From: RH2-MAG17b sp050745265
Lineage (GTDB): Bacteria > Acidobacteriota > Terriglobia > UBA7540
Reading direction: 5' to 3'
DNA: 64,000 nucleotides
Assembly: GCA_050745265.1 (NCBI GenBank)
Contig: JBOGKE010000151.1
Coordinates: 1 to 64,000, forward strand
This document shows, in pieces, positions 1 through 7,948 of this stretch (position 1 is the first letter of the stretch; each line of letters starts with the position of its first letter). The notes under the pieces are model-generated. The model was not told the DNA's origin. It was given only the letters and a program-made list of their open reading frames with translations, and searched no databases. The translations under genes were made by a program, and so were the position numbers.

Positions 1-12
1 CCTAGACTAAGG

Positions 13-1896
13 ATGGGAGATTGGGGACTCGTGGAGCGATCAGTGCGAAGAGCAGTTGCGGCAGCAGTGATGGCGGTAGTGTTTTTGAGCGCCGGCCTAT
101 GGGCGCAGCAAAACACGCAGTTCTTTCCGGTGAGTGAGGTCCACGCGGGCATGACGGGCGTGGGCCGCACGATCTTCGAAGGCAACAAAGTTCAGGATTT
201 CCAGGTCGAGTTGCTGGGCGTCGTCAAGGACGTGCTCGCCCCGAAACGCGACGCCGTGCTGGCGCGCCTCTCCGGTCCCACCATCGACAAGACAGGCGTT
301 GTGGAGGGAATGAGCGGCAGCCCGGTGTACGTCAACGGCAGACTGCTCGGCGCGATTGCCATCGCGTTCCCCTTTGCGAAAGAACCCTACACACTGATTA
401 CACCCATTCAGAGCATGCTCGACGTAACGCCCCAAGGCGCGGCGAACGCATCGCCGGCCGCGAGCCTGCGCCTGCCCTGGTATGAAGCGACCGAGGCGAG
501 CGGAGCGGTGGACCGCTGGATCCCCGGCACGGAATCCGTGCTCAACCTCTGGAGCAAAGTGGCCCGGCAATGGGCCGGCGGCTCATCGTTAAGCCGGTTC
601 CGGCTGGCGTTGCGCATGAGCGGGTTCAGCGGCCAGGCCGTTCAGCGTTACACTCCGGTCCTGAACGCCTTGGGCTTCGATCCGCAGCAGGCCGAGATGA
701 TGTTGGCGGGATCATCAGCAGGTCCCGAGGATTCACCGGCGGCCGCCGCGAGCGTCACTCCCGGCACCATGATTAGCTTGGTGCTCGTACGCGGCGACTT
801 GAACATCAGCGCCGATTGCACGGTGACTTATCGCAGCGGCAACGAATTATACGCCTGCGGCCATCCAGCATTTTCGCTCGGGCCGTCGCAGTTGCCGTTT
901 GCGCCCTCGCGCGTGCTGGCCACGATTCCTTCGCTCTCCACGTCGTTCAAGGTGGATGTTCCGGGGCCCATTGTTGGCAGCATCCGGCAGGACCGCTTCG
1001 GCGCGGTCTACGGTCGGGTGGGGGACATGTCGCCCACAGTTCCCGTCCACCTTGAGGTGGATTCGTCCCTCGGGCGCGTTTCCACCTATGACTTCGAGAT
1101 TGCGGAGCAGCCGCTGCTATCGCCCCTGCTCGTCAACATGGCGATCGTTTCAGCAGTGACCTCGACCGAGCGCGTCGAGGGCCCGGCGACGCTCTCGCTC
1201 AAAGGCGCCATCGAGCTTTCGGACGGAGAGGCGGTGAACATCGAGGACGTTGTCTCCTCCGACCTCAGCGCGGCGCCCGGAGCCGGTGCGGCCGTGGCGA
1301 TGCCGCTGAGCTACCTGTTGAACGGCCAGTTTCCCTCGCTGCGCATCCAGAAGATCGATCTCACGGTCAGGTCGCAAAACGAGAGCCGAGTGGCGACGCT
1401 CGAGCAAGTATGGAGCACGCGCTCCGAGGTCCGCCCCGGGGACCACATCGAGGTCACCGCGGTCGAGAGAACGCCTTCGGGAGGCACCGTAACGCAGCGC
1501 ATCCCGGTCACGATTCCGTCCAACGTCACCGACAAGACGCTTTCGCTCGTGGTCGGCAGCGGCTCGGCCATGAACGCCCTCGAGATGCGGTTCATCCGGC
1601 CCGGCAGCCCGCCCCGCAATCTCCGCCAATTAGTTCGTGAATTGAACCGCACGCGCCGTAATAACCGCCTGTACGCGCTGCTCATGGCGCCGCAGCGGTC
1701 GTTTGTGATGGAGGGAACCGATTTTCCCTCGCCACCGCCCTCACTGCTGCAAACGTTCATGGCCGATCCAGCCGTTTCCAGCAAGATTATGTACCGCGGC
1801 GACTCAGTGGTCGGCGACTACCAGACGGCAGCGATTCCTTACTCGATTGAGGGCGAGCAGACCCTCTATCTGCGGGTTCTGAGCAGCGCGAAGTAG
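13..1896 (+). CDS. SpoIVB/S55-type peptidase domain protein, exported
   Basis: A 627-residue protein with a basic N-terminus and hydrophobic stretch (about residues 12-30) ending in AQQ, which reads as a signal peptide. The motif G-M-S-G-S-P at residues 99-104, followed by V-Y-V-N-G, matches the serine-containing active-site block of the SpoIVB (S55) peptidase family, as do the preceding E-G-M and following L-L-G-A-I-A. The remaining 500 residues are not recognised. In Acidobacteriota such proteins are long and exported; the substrate is unknown. The ATG at 13 has only 12 bases of window upstream; GTG codons at 31 and 43 are alternatives. It is followed by a twin-hairpin repeat, then another exported protein on the same strand. 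Catalytic activity is inferred from the motif only. Confidence 0.8.
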   Translation: MGDWGLVERSVRRAVAAAVMAVVFLSAGLWAQQNTQFFPVSEVHAGMTGVGRTIFEGNKVQDFQVELLGVVKDVLAPKRDAVLARLSGPTIDKTGVVEGMSGSPVYVNGRLLGAIAIAFPFAKEPYTLITPIQSMLDVTPQGAANASPAASLRLPWYEATEASGAVDRWIPGTESVLNLWSKVARQWAGGSSLSRFRLALRMSGFSGQAVQRYTPVLNALGFDPQQAEMMLAGSSAGPEDSPAAAASVTPGTMISLVLVRGDLNISADCTVTYRSGNELYACGHPAFSLGPSQLPFAPSRVLATIPSLSTSFKVDVPGPIVGSIRQDRFGAVYGRVGDMSPTVPVHLEVDSSLGRVSTYDFEIAEQPLLSPLLVNMAIVSAVTSTERVEGPATLSLKGAIELSDGEAVNIEDVVSSDLSAAPGAGAAVAMPLSYLLNGQFPSLRIQKIDLTVRSQNESRVATLEQVWSTRSEVRPGDHIEVTAVERTPSGGTVTQRIPVTIPSNVTDKTLSLVVGSGSAMNALEMRFIRPGSPPRNLRQLVRELNRTRRNNRLYALLMAPQRSFVMEGTDFPSPPPSLLQTFMADPAVSSKIMYRGDSVVGDYQTAAIPYSIEGEQTLYLRVLSSAK

Positions 1897-1918
1897 CCCG
1901 ATCGGCGCTGGACGCCGG

Positions 1919-1967
1919 GTAGCATGGGCATCTTGCCCATGCGCACGGGCGGGACGCCCGTGCTACG
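1919..1967. repeat. Twin-hairpin intergenic repeat (copy 1)
   Basis: Two adjacent palindromes, GCATGGGCA/TGCCCATGC and GCACGGGC/GCCCGTGC, flanked by GTAGC and GCTAC. The same unit occurs in opposite orientation at 20741-20788 with only a few mismatches. It lies in the spacer between two exported-protein genes. It may fold as a double stem-loop in the 3' untranslated region; no T-run follows, so it is not a classical terminator. Confidence 0.85.
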
Positions 1968-2063
1968 CTTTGTAAAAAACCGACGGAACGAAGCCTATTG
2001 ATGATTAAAAACAAAGGAAAATTAGGAACCGCTAAGGTTTTGACGCCGACGCGAATCGGCGCG

Positions 2064-4352
2064 ATGAGACACATGCTACTAATGAGACCAACGAGTCTGC
2101 TTTCCGGCATACTCCTTCTGGTCGCTTTGGCGCCGCTCGCGGCGAGAGCTTCCCAAACCGATTTTTGGCAGATCAGCACCTTCCGGGGCTTTCTGCAAGG
2201 CAACCTGCAAGGTGTTTCGGTGAGCATGAATGGCGAGCTAACCCTTGCGCCCGGCACCGAAGCCATCTTTAACCCCAACGAGACGGTGGCCCTGTCGATG
2301 GTCGCCGATCGCGCCGGAAACCTCTACGTCGGCACAGGCCATCAGGGGAAGATTTTCAAGGTAAACAACGCGAGCGAAGGAAAGCTCTTTTTCCAGGCGC
2401 CGGAGCCGGAGATTCTTGCTCTCGCGATTGGACCCGGCGGCGACCTCTACGCCGGCACTTCTCCGGAAGGAAAGATTTACAGGATTGCGCCTGACGGCAA
2501 ATCGTCGGTTTTTTACCAGCCCAAAGTCAAGTACATCTGGGCGCTGGCCTTCGATTCACAGGGGCGCTTGTACGCGGGAACGGGCGATCGCGGCGAGGTC
2601 CTGCGAATCGATCCGGACGGCAAAGAATCCGTCTTCTTTCCCAGCAATCAAACGCACATCATGTGCCTGGCGTTTGACAAACACGGGAACCTGCTGGCCG
2701 GCAGCGAGCCGAACGGGTTGATCTACCGCATCAATCCTGAGGGCAAGGCGTTTGTGCTCTACCAGTCCAACTTGCCGGAAATCCACTCCCTAGTGACGGA
2801 TTCGCAGGGGCGCATCTACGCCGCCGCGCTGGGCAACTCCGGCCCCGGAGGAACTCCCGGGTATTTCGGGGCTCCGAACCGCAGGACAATCGTTCCCGGC
2901 GGCACGACCACAGTAACGGTGGTGGCGGCGGACAGCACCGAAGGCGCGGCGGGAGCGCAACTCCCCCTCCGGCGGGCACCGCCGAGAGCCAACCCGAACG
3001 CCTCGGGCGGAGTAGAATTCCCCTATTCGAGGATCGGGGCCGGCCGCGGCGCGCTGGTAGAAATCATGCCGGACTACAGCGCCCAAACGCTGTGGCAGTC
3101 GAACCGCTCGAGCATTTTTGGCCTCGCCCTGCGCGGCGGCGACGTTCTGTTCTCTACGGATGACGATGGCCGCATTTTTGATCTCAAGCCTTCGCGAACG
3201 GGAGCCGAGCTCACCCTGCTCACCGAAACTCGCGAGTCTCTGCCCACGCGCATCCTGGCGGACAGCTCGGGCCTCTTTGTAGCGACCAGCAACATCGCGA
3301 AGCTCATTCGCGTCGGCAGCGGCTACGGCGACGATGGCGTCTACGAATCTCCGGTGAAAGACGCCCGCTTTATTTCGCGCTGGGGCCATATTGCGTGGCG
3401 AGCGCAGGTGAGCCCCGAATGCTCGCTTGAGTTCTATACGCGCTCGGGCAATTCCGAGCGTCCCGACAACACCTGGAGCAATTGGGCCGGCCCCTACAAG
3501 GTCGCGCTCGGCAGCGCCATCAAAAGCACGCCGGCGCGATACCTCCAGTGGAAGGCCGTTTTCCACGGCTCGGGCGGCGCGAGCCCGTCGCTCAATCAGG
3601 TCGAGATTTCGTATCTGAATCAGAACCTGCCGCCCCAGATTGAATCGCTCACGGTGGTGGACGGAAGCGAGCGCACCAGCATGTCGGGAATGCCCATTGA
3701 ATCGCCCGGCGCGCCAGTCAACTCCGCTCCCATGCCCGCCGTGACCACCACCACCATCGTCCAGCCGTCCTACGGCGGGGTAGGCCCCATCCCGGATCCG
3801 CCCGGCAAGCAGCCGATCGAGCTCGAGTGGCAAGCAAGCGATCCAAACCACGACTCGCTCACCTACGCCTTGTATCTTAAATCCGCGAACGAGAAGGCGT
3901 GGCACCTGCTCAAAGACAAGCTGCGCGCCGCTCAGTATACCCTTCAGCCCGATTCGCTGGCCGATGGCGAGTACCGGGTGCGGCTGGTCGCCTCGGACGC
4001 GCCGTCGAACCCGGCGCCGCAGGCCCTGGCCGCGGAACTTGTGAGCGCGCCGTTTTGGGTGGATAATACTCCCCCGCACGTCGTCGCGACCGGCCAGGAC
4101 GTAAACGGCCATCAAGCCGTCATTCACTTCGAGGCGACGAGCAAGGGCGCGCCGATCCGCAGCGCCCAGGTCTCCATTGGCGAAAGCGGCTGGAAGGACG
4201 TGGTCTCCGATGAAGGCATTGTGGACTCGCGGGTCGAGCGCTTTACCCTTCGGCTCGATCAGCTCGAATCGGGAGAACAAGTGGTCTCGCTGCGGGCGTA
4301 CGACACCGCTGGGAACGTGGGCGTCGGAAGCGCCGTCATTGAGGTCCCGTAA
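2064..4352 (+). CDS. Exported beta-propeller protein with C-terminal Ig-like region
   Basis: About 762 residues from the ATG at 2064, which gives a good signal peptide (hydrophobic LLSGILLLVALAPLAA followed by ARAS). ATG 2001 would add 21 basic residues, and ATG 2073 or 2082 are also possible. Residues about 50-260 carry repeated blade motifs of the type L-Y-A-G-T-x-x-x-G-x-I-Y-R-I, typical of NHL/SGL-like beta-propellers. Further blade-like segments continue to about residue 420. The last 250 residues look like beta-sandwich or fibronectin-like modules (Y-R-V-R-L-V-A-S-D; Y-D-T-A-G-N-V). No enzymatic motif is seen. A role in surface binding or cell-envelope organisation is inference. It is probably co-directional with the S55-type gene upstream. 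Confidence 0.75.
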   Translation: MRHMLLMRPTSLLSGILLLVALAPLAARASQTDFWQISTFRGFLQGNLQGVSVSMNGELTLAPGTEAIFNPNETVALSMVADRAGNLYVGTGHQGKIFKVNNASEGKLFFQAPEPEILALAIGPGGDLYAGTSPEGKIYRIAPDGKSSVFYQPKVKYIWALAFDSQGRLYAGTGDRGEVLRIDPDGKESVFFPSNQTHIMCLAFDKHGNLLAGSEPNGLIYRINPEGKAFVLYQSNLPEIHSLVTDSQGRIYAAALGNSGPGGTPGYFGAPNRRTIVPGGTTTVTVVAADSTEGAAGAQLPLRRAPPRANPNASGGVEFPYSRIGAGRGALVEIMPDYSAQTLWQSNRSSIFGLALRGGDVLFSTDDDGRIFDLKPSRTGAELTLLTETRESLPTRILADSSGLFVATSNIAKLIRVGSGYGDDGVYESPVKDARFISRWGHIAWRAQVSPECSLEFYTRSGNSERPDNTWSNWAGPYKVALGSAIKSTPARYLQWKAVFHGSGGASPSLNQVEISYLNQNLPPQIESLTVVDGSERTSMSGMPIESPGAPVNSAPMPAVTTTTIVQPSYGGVGPIPDPPGKQPIELEWQASDPNHDSLTYALYLKSANEKAWHLLKDKLRAAQYTLQPDSLADGEYRVRLVASDAPSNPAPQALAAELVSAPFWVDNTPPHVVATGQDVNGHQAVIHFEATSKGAPIRSAQVSIGESGWKDVVSDEGIVDSRVERFTLRLDQLESGEQVVSLRAYDTAGNVGVGSAVIEVP

Positions 4353-4477
4353 CCGACGGCTGTAGCGCCGCTCGGTGCAAATAGCGCCTGCATCTTGCTG
4401 GCAGTCACAGGGGCAGTCTGCCCGCGCCGGGAACGATCCCGAGCGTCCGGCCACTGCCGCCGACAAGGGGCGTTACA

Positions 4478-4507
4478 GCGCTCGCTTAGCCCGGGCTAAG
4501 CGAGCGC
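4478..4507. repeat. Perfect 30-bp palindrome
   Basis: GCGCTCGCTTAGCCC is followed immediately by its exact reverse complement, with no loop bases. It lies in the 239-bp gap between the beta-propeller gene and the sigma factor gene, about 85 bp before the sigma factor start. It could be a binding site for a dimeric protein, or a strong hairpin after the upstream gene; no T-run follows. Confidence 0.85.
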
Positions 4508-4591
4508 CGGGCGGATCTGTTAATACAACTCACAACAACGGCGCGGCATCACATCCGACAGGCAGGATGGTGCGGCCACCGCTAATCACAT

Positions 4592-5239
4592 TTGGCTCAG
4601 GAACCACACGCACCCTCAAAGCCCGAGGCTGACCGCCAGCTCCTCGAACGCGCCCAGCGGGGGGAGGAGGCGGCATTTGCCGCGCTATTCGAGCAGCACA
4701 AGCGGCGTGTCTATTCCTTATGTTTGCGCATGACCGGTGACATGGCTGAGGCGGAAGACCTCACTCAGGAAGCTTTCCTGCAGCTCTTCCGCAAGATCTC
4801 GACCTTCCGGGGAGAATCGGCGTTTTCGACGTGGCTGCATCGCCTGGTTGTGAACGTCGTGCTGATGAAGCTGCGCAAGAAAGGCATTCAGAAGGTTTCG
4901 CTCGATGACTTCGACGCCACGCAGGAAGAGCCGGTCAAGCGGGAGTACGGCGCGGACGACCGGCGGCTGCTCGGGTCGATTGACCGCATCGCTCTCAACA
5001 GCGCAATCGAGAATCTGCCGCCCGGGTACAAAAGAATTTTCGTTCTCCACGACGTCGAGGGTTTCGAACACAACGAGATCGCTAAAATCATGAACTGTTC
5101 GGTGGGAAACTCCAAATCGCAGTTGCACAAGGCCCGCCTCAAGCTCCGGGACGCGCTGCGCCGCGACGGCGAGAAACGAATGAGCGCTGATCAGGCTGCC
5201 GGCGCGGCAGGGCGGGGCGGTAAGGGGAAGATGCCGTGA
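4592..5239 (+). CDS. ECF-type RNA polymerase sigma factor
   Basis: A 215-residue sigma-70 family protein of ECF size. Region 2 (about residues 20-95) contains L-T-Q-E-A-F-L-Q-L-F-R and the F-S-T-W-L-H-R-L core-binding signature. Region 4 (about 130-185) contains L-P-P-G-Y-K-R, then H-N-E-I-A-K-I-M and the helix-turn-helix K-S-Q-L-H-K-A-R. The start is a TTG at 4592: an in-frame TAA at 4583 excludes longer forms, and no ATG precedes the conserved domain. The stop overlaps a GTG of the anti-sigma gene by a few bases, so the two are translated together. It probably directs RNA polymerase to an envelope or stress regulon including its own operon; this is inferred from the class. Confidence 0.93.
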   Translation: MAQEPHAPSKPEADRQLLERAQRGEEAAFAALFEQHKRRVYSLCLRMTGDMAEAEDLTQEAFLQLFRKISTFRGESAFSTWLHRLVVNVVLMKLRKKGIQKVSLDDFDATQEEPVKREYGADDRRLLGSIDRIALNSAIENLPPGYKRIFVLHDVEGFEHNEIAKIMNCSVGNSKSQLHKARLKLRDALRRDGEKRMSADQAAGAAGRGGKGKMP

Positions 5240-5256
5240 GATCAGAGGGGAGCAAG

Positions 5257-5940
5257 ATGATTCCTGCCGGTGAGCCCTGCTTGCGATTTCAGGCCGCGCT
5301 GCCCGATTACCTCGGCGGCGATGCCCGGCCGGAGGTCCCGGCCCACGCCGCGCAATGCGAACCCTGCCGTTGTCTTTTAGCCGATCTTGAGCTCATCCGG
5401 CAGGCCGGGGCTCAATACCAGGATGAGGAGCCTCCGGCGCGGCTCTGGGGGAATATCCGCTCCGCGCTGGTGGCCGAGGGGATGATCCACGAGCCTTCAC
5501 AAAGGCGCTGGCGTCCCCGGAACGCCCGGTGGGTCTTTGGCTATCAATTGCCCGTCGCCGTTGCGGCGGCAATCGCCATCGTGGCGGTCGTCTTGTTCAA
5601 GGCCCCCGGGTACCTTGTCCATTCGCCGGCTGAACCTGCGGCGTATACGCTGCATCCGGCTGCGTTCATGCGGGTCGAGGTAGGGCCGCGCGACCTCGCC
5701 AGCTTGCAGCAGACCGCCGCAGAGCTGGAGAAAAGCTTTCAGGCGAACCAGTCGTATCTTGACCCTTCGACGAAGAACGCTTACGCGAAAAGCCTCAGCT
5801 CGATCGACAGCGAGATCCGCGAGTGCGAGGCGTCCATGAAACAAGAACCTGAGGACGGGCTGGCGGGGGACTATCTCTCGCGGGCTTACGCCGAGAAGAC
5901 GCAGATGCTCCAAACAGCTCTCGAATATAACTTGCGGTGA
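5257..5940 (+). CDS. Putative zinc-type anti-sigma factor, single membrane segment
   Basis: About 227 residues from ATG 5257, chosen because GAGGGG lies 6 bases upstream; a GTG at 5236 overlapping the sigma stop is an alternative. The N-terminal cytoplasmic part has H30-x3-C34-x2-C37, the zinc-binding anti-sigma (ZAS) pattern that holds an ECF sigma factor. A single hydrophobic segment lies at about residues 98-114, leaving an outer C-terminal half of about 110 residues that is helical in character and unrelated to a known sensor. Order (sigma, anti-sigma) and overlap support the pairing. Release of the sigma factor by an envelope signal is inferred. Confidence 0.85.
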   Translation: MIPAGEPCLRFQAALPDYLGGDARPEVPAHAAQCEPCRCLLADLELIRQAGAQYQDEEPPARLWGNIRSALVAEGMIHEPSQRRWRPRNARWVFGYQLPVAVAAAIAIVAVVLFKAPGYLVHSPAEPAAYTLHPAAFMRVEVGPRDLASLQQTAAELEKSFQANQSYLDPSTKNAYAKSLSSIDSEIRECEASMKQEPEDGLAGDYLSRAYAEKTQMLQTALEYNLR

Positions 5941-5957
5941 CGGAAATGCGTGGGGCT

Positions 5958-6854
5958 ATGACAAAAAAACGTTTTGCGAACCGATCGATTCTTCTGGCGG
6001 CGCTGTTCGTCGCCGCCGTTCCGGCGAGCCTGTGGTGCGCCGGCCCGGCTCAGGAGTCCTCGACGTTTTACACCACGCGCACGCCGCGCATCACGCTCAC
6101 CAACATCACCGGAACGGTGGTGGTTCGGGGCTGGGCTAAGCCGCGAGTACGCGCTGTTTCCGTCATGGCCTCGCCGCACGTCGAGATCGACAAGGAGCAG
6201 GTGCCGCCTCAGGGAGAGGCGGAAAAGATTCAGCTCGTCACTCACATTCTCGACCGCAGCGTCGAAGGGCCCGGCAGCCGGGTCGATTACACGCTCGATG
6301 TGCCAGTGGGCGCGAGCGTGGAGATCAGGAATCCCCAAGGCTTGGTTCGCATCGATAATCTGACCGGCGATACGTGGGTGCAATCGGTGGGCGGCAACAT
6401 CTTTATCAGCGGGGCGGCCGGGGAAGTTAACGCATCGTCCTTTGGCGGCGAGATCGAGATTGACCGGTCGTCGGGCGCGATCCAAGCTTCGACCGTCACC
6501 GGCAATCTCAAGTTCGTTTCACCGTCCAGCACCGAGATTCACGGGAACACAACCTCCGGGAACATTGCTTATGAGGGCGATCTCGTGCCTTCCGGCAATT
6601 ACGTGATGCGAACCTATAACGGCGGAATCAGCTTTCTCATCCCTCGCTCTTCTTCGTTCGAGCTCAACGCCCGTTGCGGCCACTGCAAAGTGGACAATCA
6701 ACTGAAGCTGAGCCGCTCAAACCGCCATTCCACGGTACCTTCCTTCGAAAACTCGCTCTTCGGCATCCACAACCTCGGTACCGCAACCCTCAAGCTCACA
6801 TCCTTCAAAGGGTCAATTCGAATTACCCCGCAGCCCGAAGCGCCTCAGCAATGA
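5958..6854 (+). CDS. Exported DUF4097-like beta-repeat protein
   Basis: About 298 residues from ATG 5958, beginning with T-K-K-R and a hydrophobic signal peptide to about residue 27. GTG 5937 and ATG 5946 are upstream alternatives, and the first overlaps the anti-sigma stop codon. The body shows short repeating beta units rich in G-N-I, G-G-E-I, V-T-G-N-L-K and T-S-G-N-I, matching the right-handed beta-repeat pattern of DUF4097/adhesin-like proteins that often accompany ECF sigma/anti-sigma pairs. The function of this family is unknown. Position makes it the third gene of the sigma operon; it may be an envelope-damage effector or sensor partner (inference). Confidence 0.82.
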   Translation: MTKKRFANRSILLAALFVAAVPASLWCAGPAQESSTFYTTRTPRITLTNITGTVVVRGWAKPRVRAVSVMASPHVEIDKEQVPPQGEAEKIQLVTHILDRSVEGPGSRVDYTLDVPVGASVEIRNPQGLVRIDNLTGDTWVQSVGGNIFISGAAGEVNASSFGGEIEIDRSSGAIQASTVTGNLKFVSPSSTEIHGNTTSGNIAYEGDLVPSGNYVMRTYNGGISFLIPRSSSFELNARCGHCKVDNQLKLSRSNRHSTVPSFENSLFGIHNLGTATLKLTSFKGSIRITPQPEAPQQ

Positions 6855-6885
6855 GCGCGCGGCCTTCAACGCAGACTTCGCATGA

Positions 6886-7160
6886 GGCTGAAAAACCCGC
6901 GGAACTGTCGTCCTGAGGAGTTCCTCATGTCGCTTCGCAACACCCCGAAGCATGAAATGACCCCTCACCCGCCCTCGTTCCTCGGGAACCCTCTCCCAGA
7001 GGGAGAGGGGTTGAAGAAGGCGGAACTCCAGCCCACTCCGAGACGCAGAGGGTGGCGAGCCCTTCGGCTCCGCTCTCCAGAAACTTCAGACGGGAGCGGC
7101 CAAAAGGCCCGGAGGGCCGGAAGAAAGTAGCCCCGGGCGTAAGCCCGGGGTTAACGACAG
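6886..7160 (+). repeat. Mosaic of dispersed repeats (three modules)
   Basis: The 538-bp gap between the DUF4097-like gene and aroK is largely repeat. Module 1 (6886-6957) reads CTGAGGAGT...TCATGTC...AAGCATGAAA and recurs at 15241, 31022 (reverse) and 63347. Module 2 (about 6960-7075) has a CTCGGGAACCCTCTCCC core and ends GGTGGCGAGCCCTTCG. Module 3 (about 7076-7153) runs CTCCAGAAACTTC, GGCC hairpins, then GTAGCCCCGGGC/GCCCGGGG. Modules 2 and 3 recur in the same order, inverted, at 41936-42150; module 3 alone recurs at 11941-12055. Bases 7161-7290 hold nothing recognised. Confidence 0.8.
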
Positions 7161-7292
7161 GGCCCTACGGATCCTTGCCGCGCCCGCTTCAAGGGCTCGA
7201 TCCGGCGTTTCTGGCAGCATGGACCCCGCCACCCGGCGGGCGGACGCTCTGAACGCGCGACTCAGGTCGAGAGCAGCGGAGGCGTGTCAAAG

Positions 7293-7322
7293 TTGTCGCG
7301 CGTCAGAACGAGTTTCTATAAT
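7293..7322 (+). promoter_or_regulatory. Putative sigma-70 promoter for aroK
   Basis: TTGTCG (7293-7298) and a consensus TATAAT (7317-7322) are separated by 18 bp. Transcription would begin near 7329, about 64 bases before the aroK ATG. It was found by eye only. Confidence 0.5.
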
Positions 7323-7392
7323 CATTTTGGGCCGGGAGGCCGCACGGAGTGCTGCGGTTCTGTATATTCTTACAGCACGCCCCCAGACAACG

Positions 7393-7905
7393 ATGATTCG
7401 CCACCGCAAAAGGCTTATTTATCTTCTGGGCTTCATGGGCTGTGGCAAGTCCACGGTGGGAGAAATCCTGGCGCGGGCTGCCCGATGGCCCTTCATCGAT
7501 CTTGATGCAACGATCGAGGGCGGCCGCGGAATCTCAATCCGCGAAATTTTCGAGCAGGCTGGCGAGCCATTCTTCCGCCAGGTGGAGCACGCCGCGCTGG
7601 TTGAGGCGTCAAAAACCGAGCCCGCGGTGATCGCCCTCGGCGGCGGAACATGGGTGCAGGAAACGAATATGAGCGTGATCCGCGACACGGGAGGCGCAAC
7701 GATCTGGCTCGATTGCGGGATCGAGGAGCTTCGCCGCCGCTGTGAAGGCATCACAAACCGGCCGCTCTTTCGCAGCCCCGAGGGCTTTGCCGAGCTGCTC
7801 AATCAGCGAATCCCATACTACCAGCTTGCCGAATTCCGCATTCCCACAGACGGGGCCGCTCCCGAAGAAGTCGTCGAGCGCATTCTGCGCATGAACATCT
7901 TCTGA
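7393..7905 (+). CDS. aroK: Shikimate kinase
   Basis: A 170-residue P-loop kinase that phosphorylates shikimate at the 3-hydroxyl in the aromatic amino acid pathway, in the cytoplasm. Walker A is G-F-M-G-C-G-K-S-T (residues 13-21). The shikimate-binding D36-x-D38, R62 and G83-G84-G85 are present, and the LID arginine is in N-R-P-L (R123); R139 also fits. Length is normal for the family. The start at ATG 7393 is set by the P-loop; longer in-frame extensions are not conserved. A good promoter lies 70 bases upstream. It is monocistronic here, with a convergent TonB receptor downstream and no other aro gene in the window. Confidence 0.95.
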   Translation: MIRHRKRLIYLLGFMGCGKSTVGEILARAARWPFIDLDATIEGGRGISIREIFEQAGEPFFRQVEHAALVEASKTEPAVIALGGGTWVQETNMSVIRDTGGATIWLDCGIEELRRRCEGITNRPLFRSPEGFAELLNQRIPYYQLAEFRIPTDGAAPEEVVERILRMNIF

Positions 7906-7948
7906 CCGGCGTGCCAGCCGCCGGAGTAATCCGCCGGGCGAATGAGAG

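Noticed and set aside
1897..1997. Twin-hairpin repeat as an intrinsic terminator
   Set aside because: No T-run follows the stems, and the same unit also occurs in the opposite orientation at 20741.
2790..4466. 558-residue minus-strand open frame
   Set aside because: Antisense to the beta-propeller gene; no start signal, no motif.
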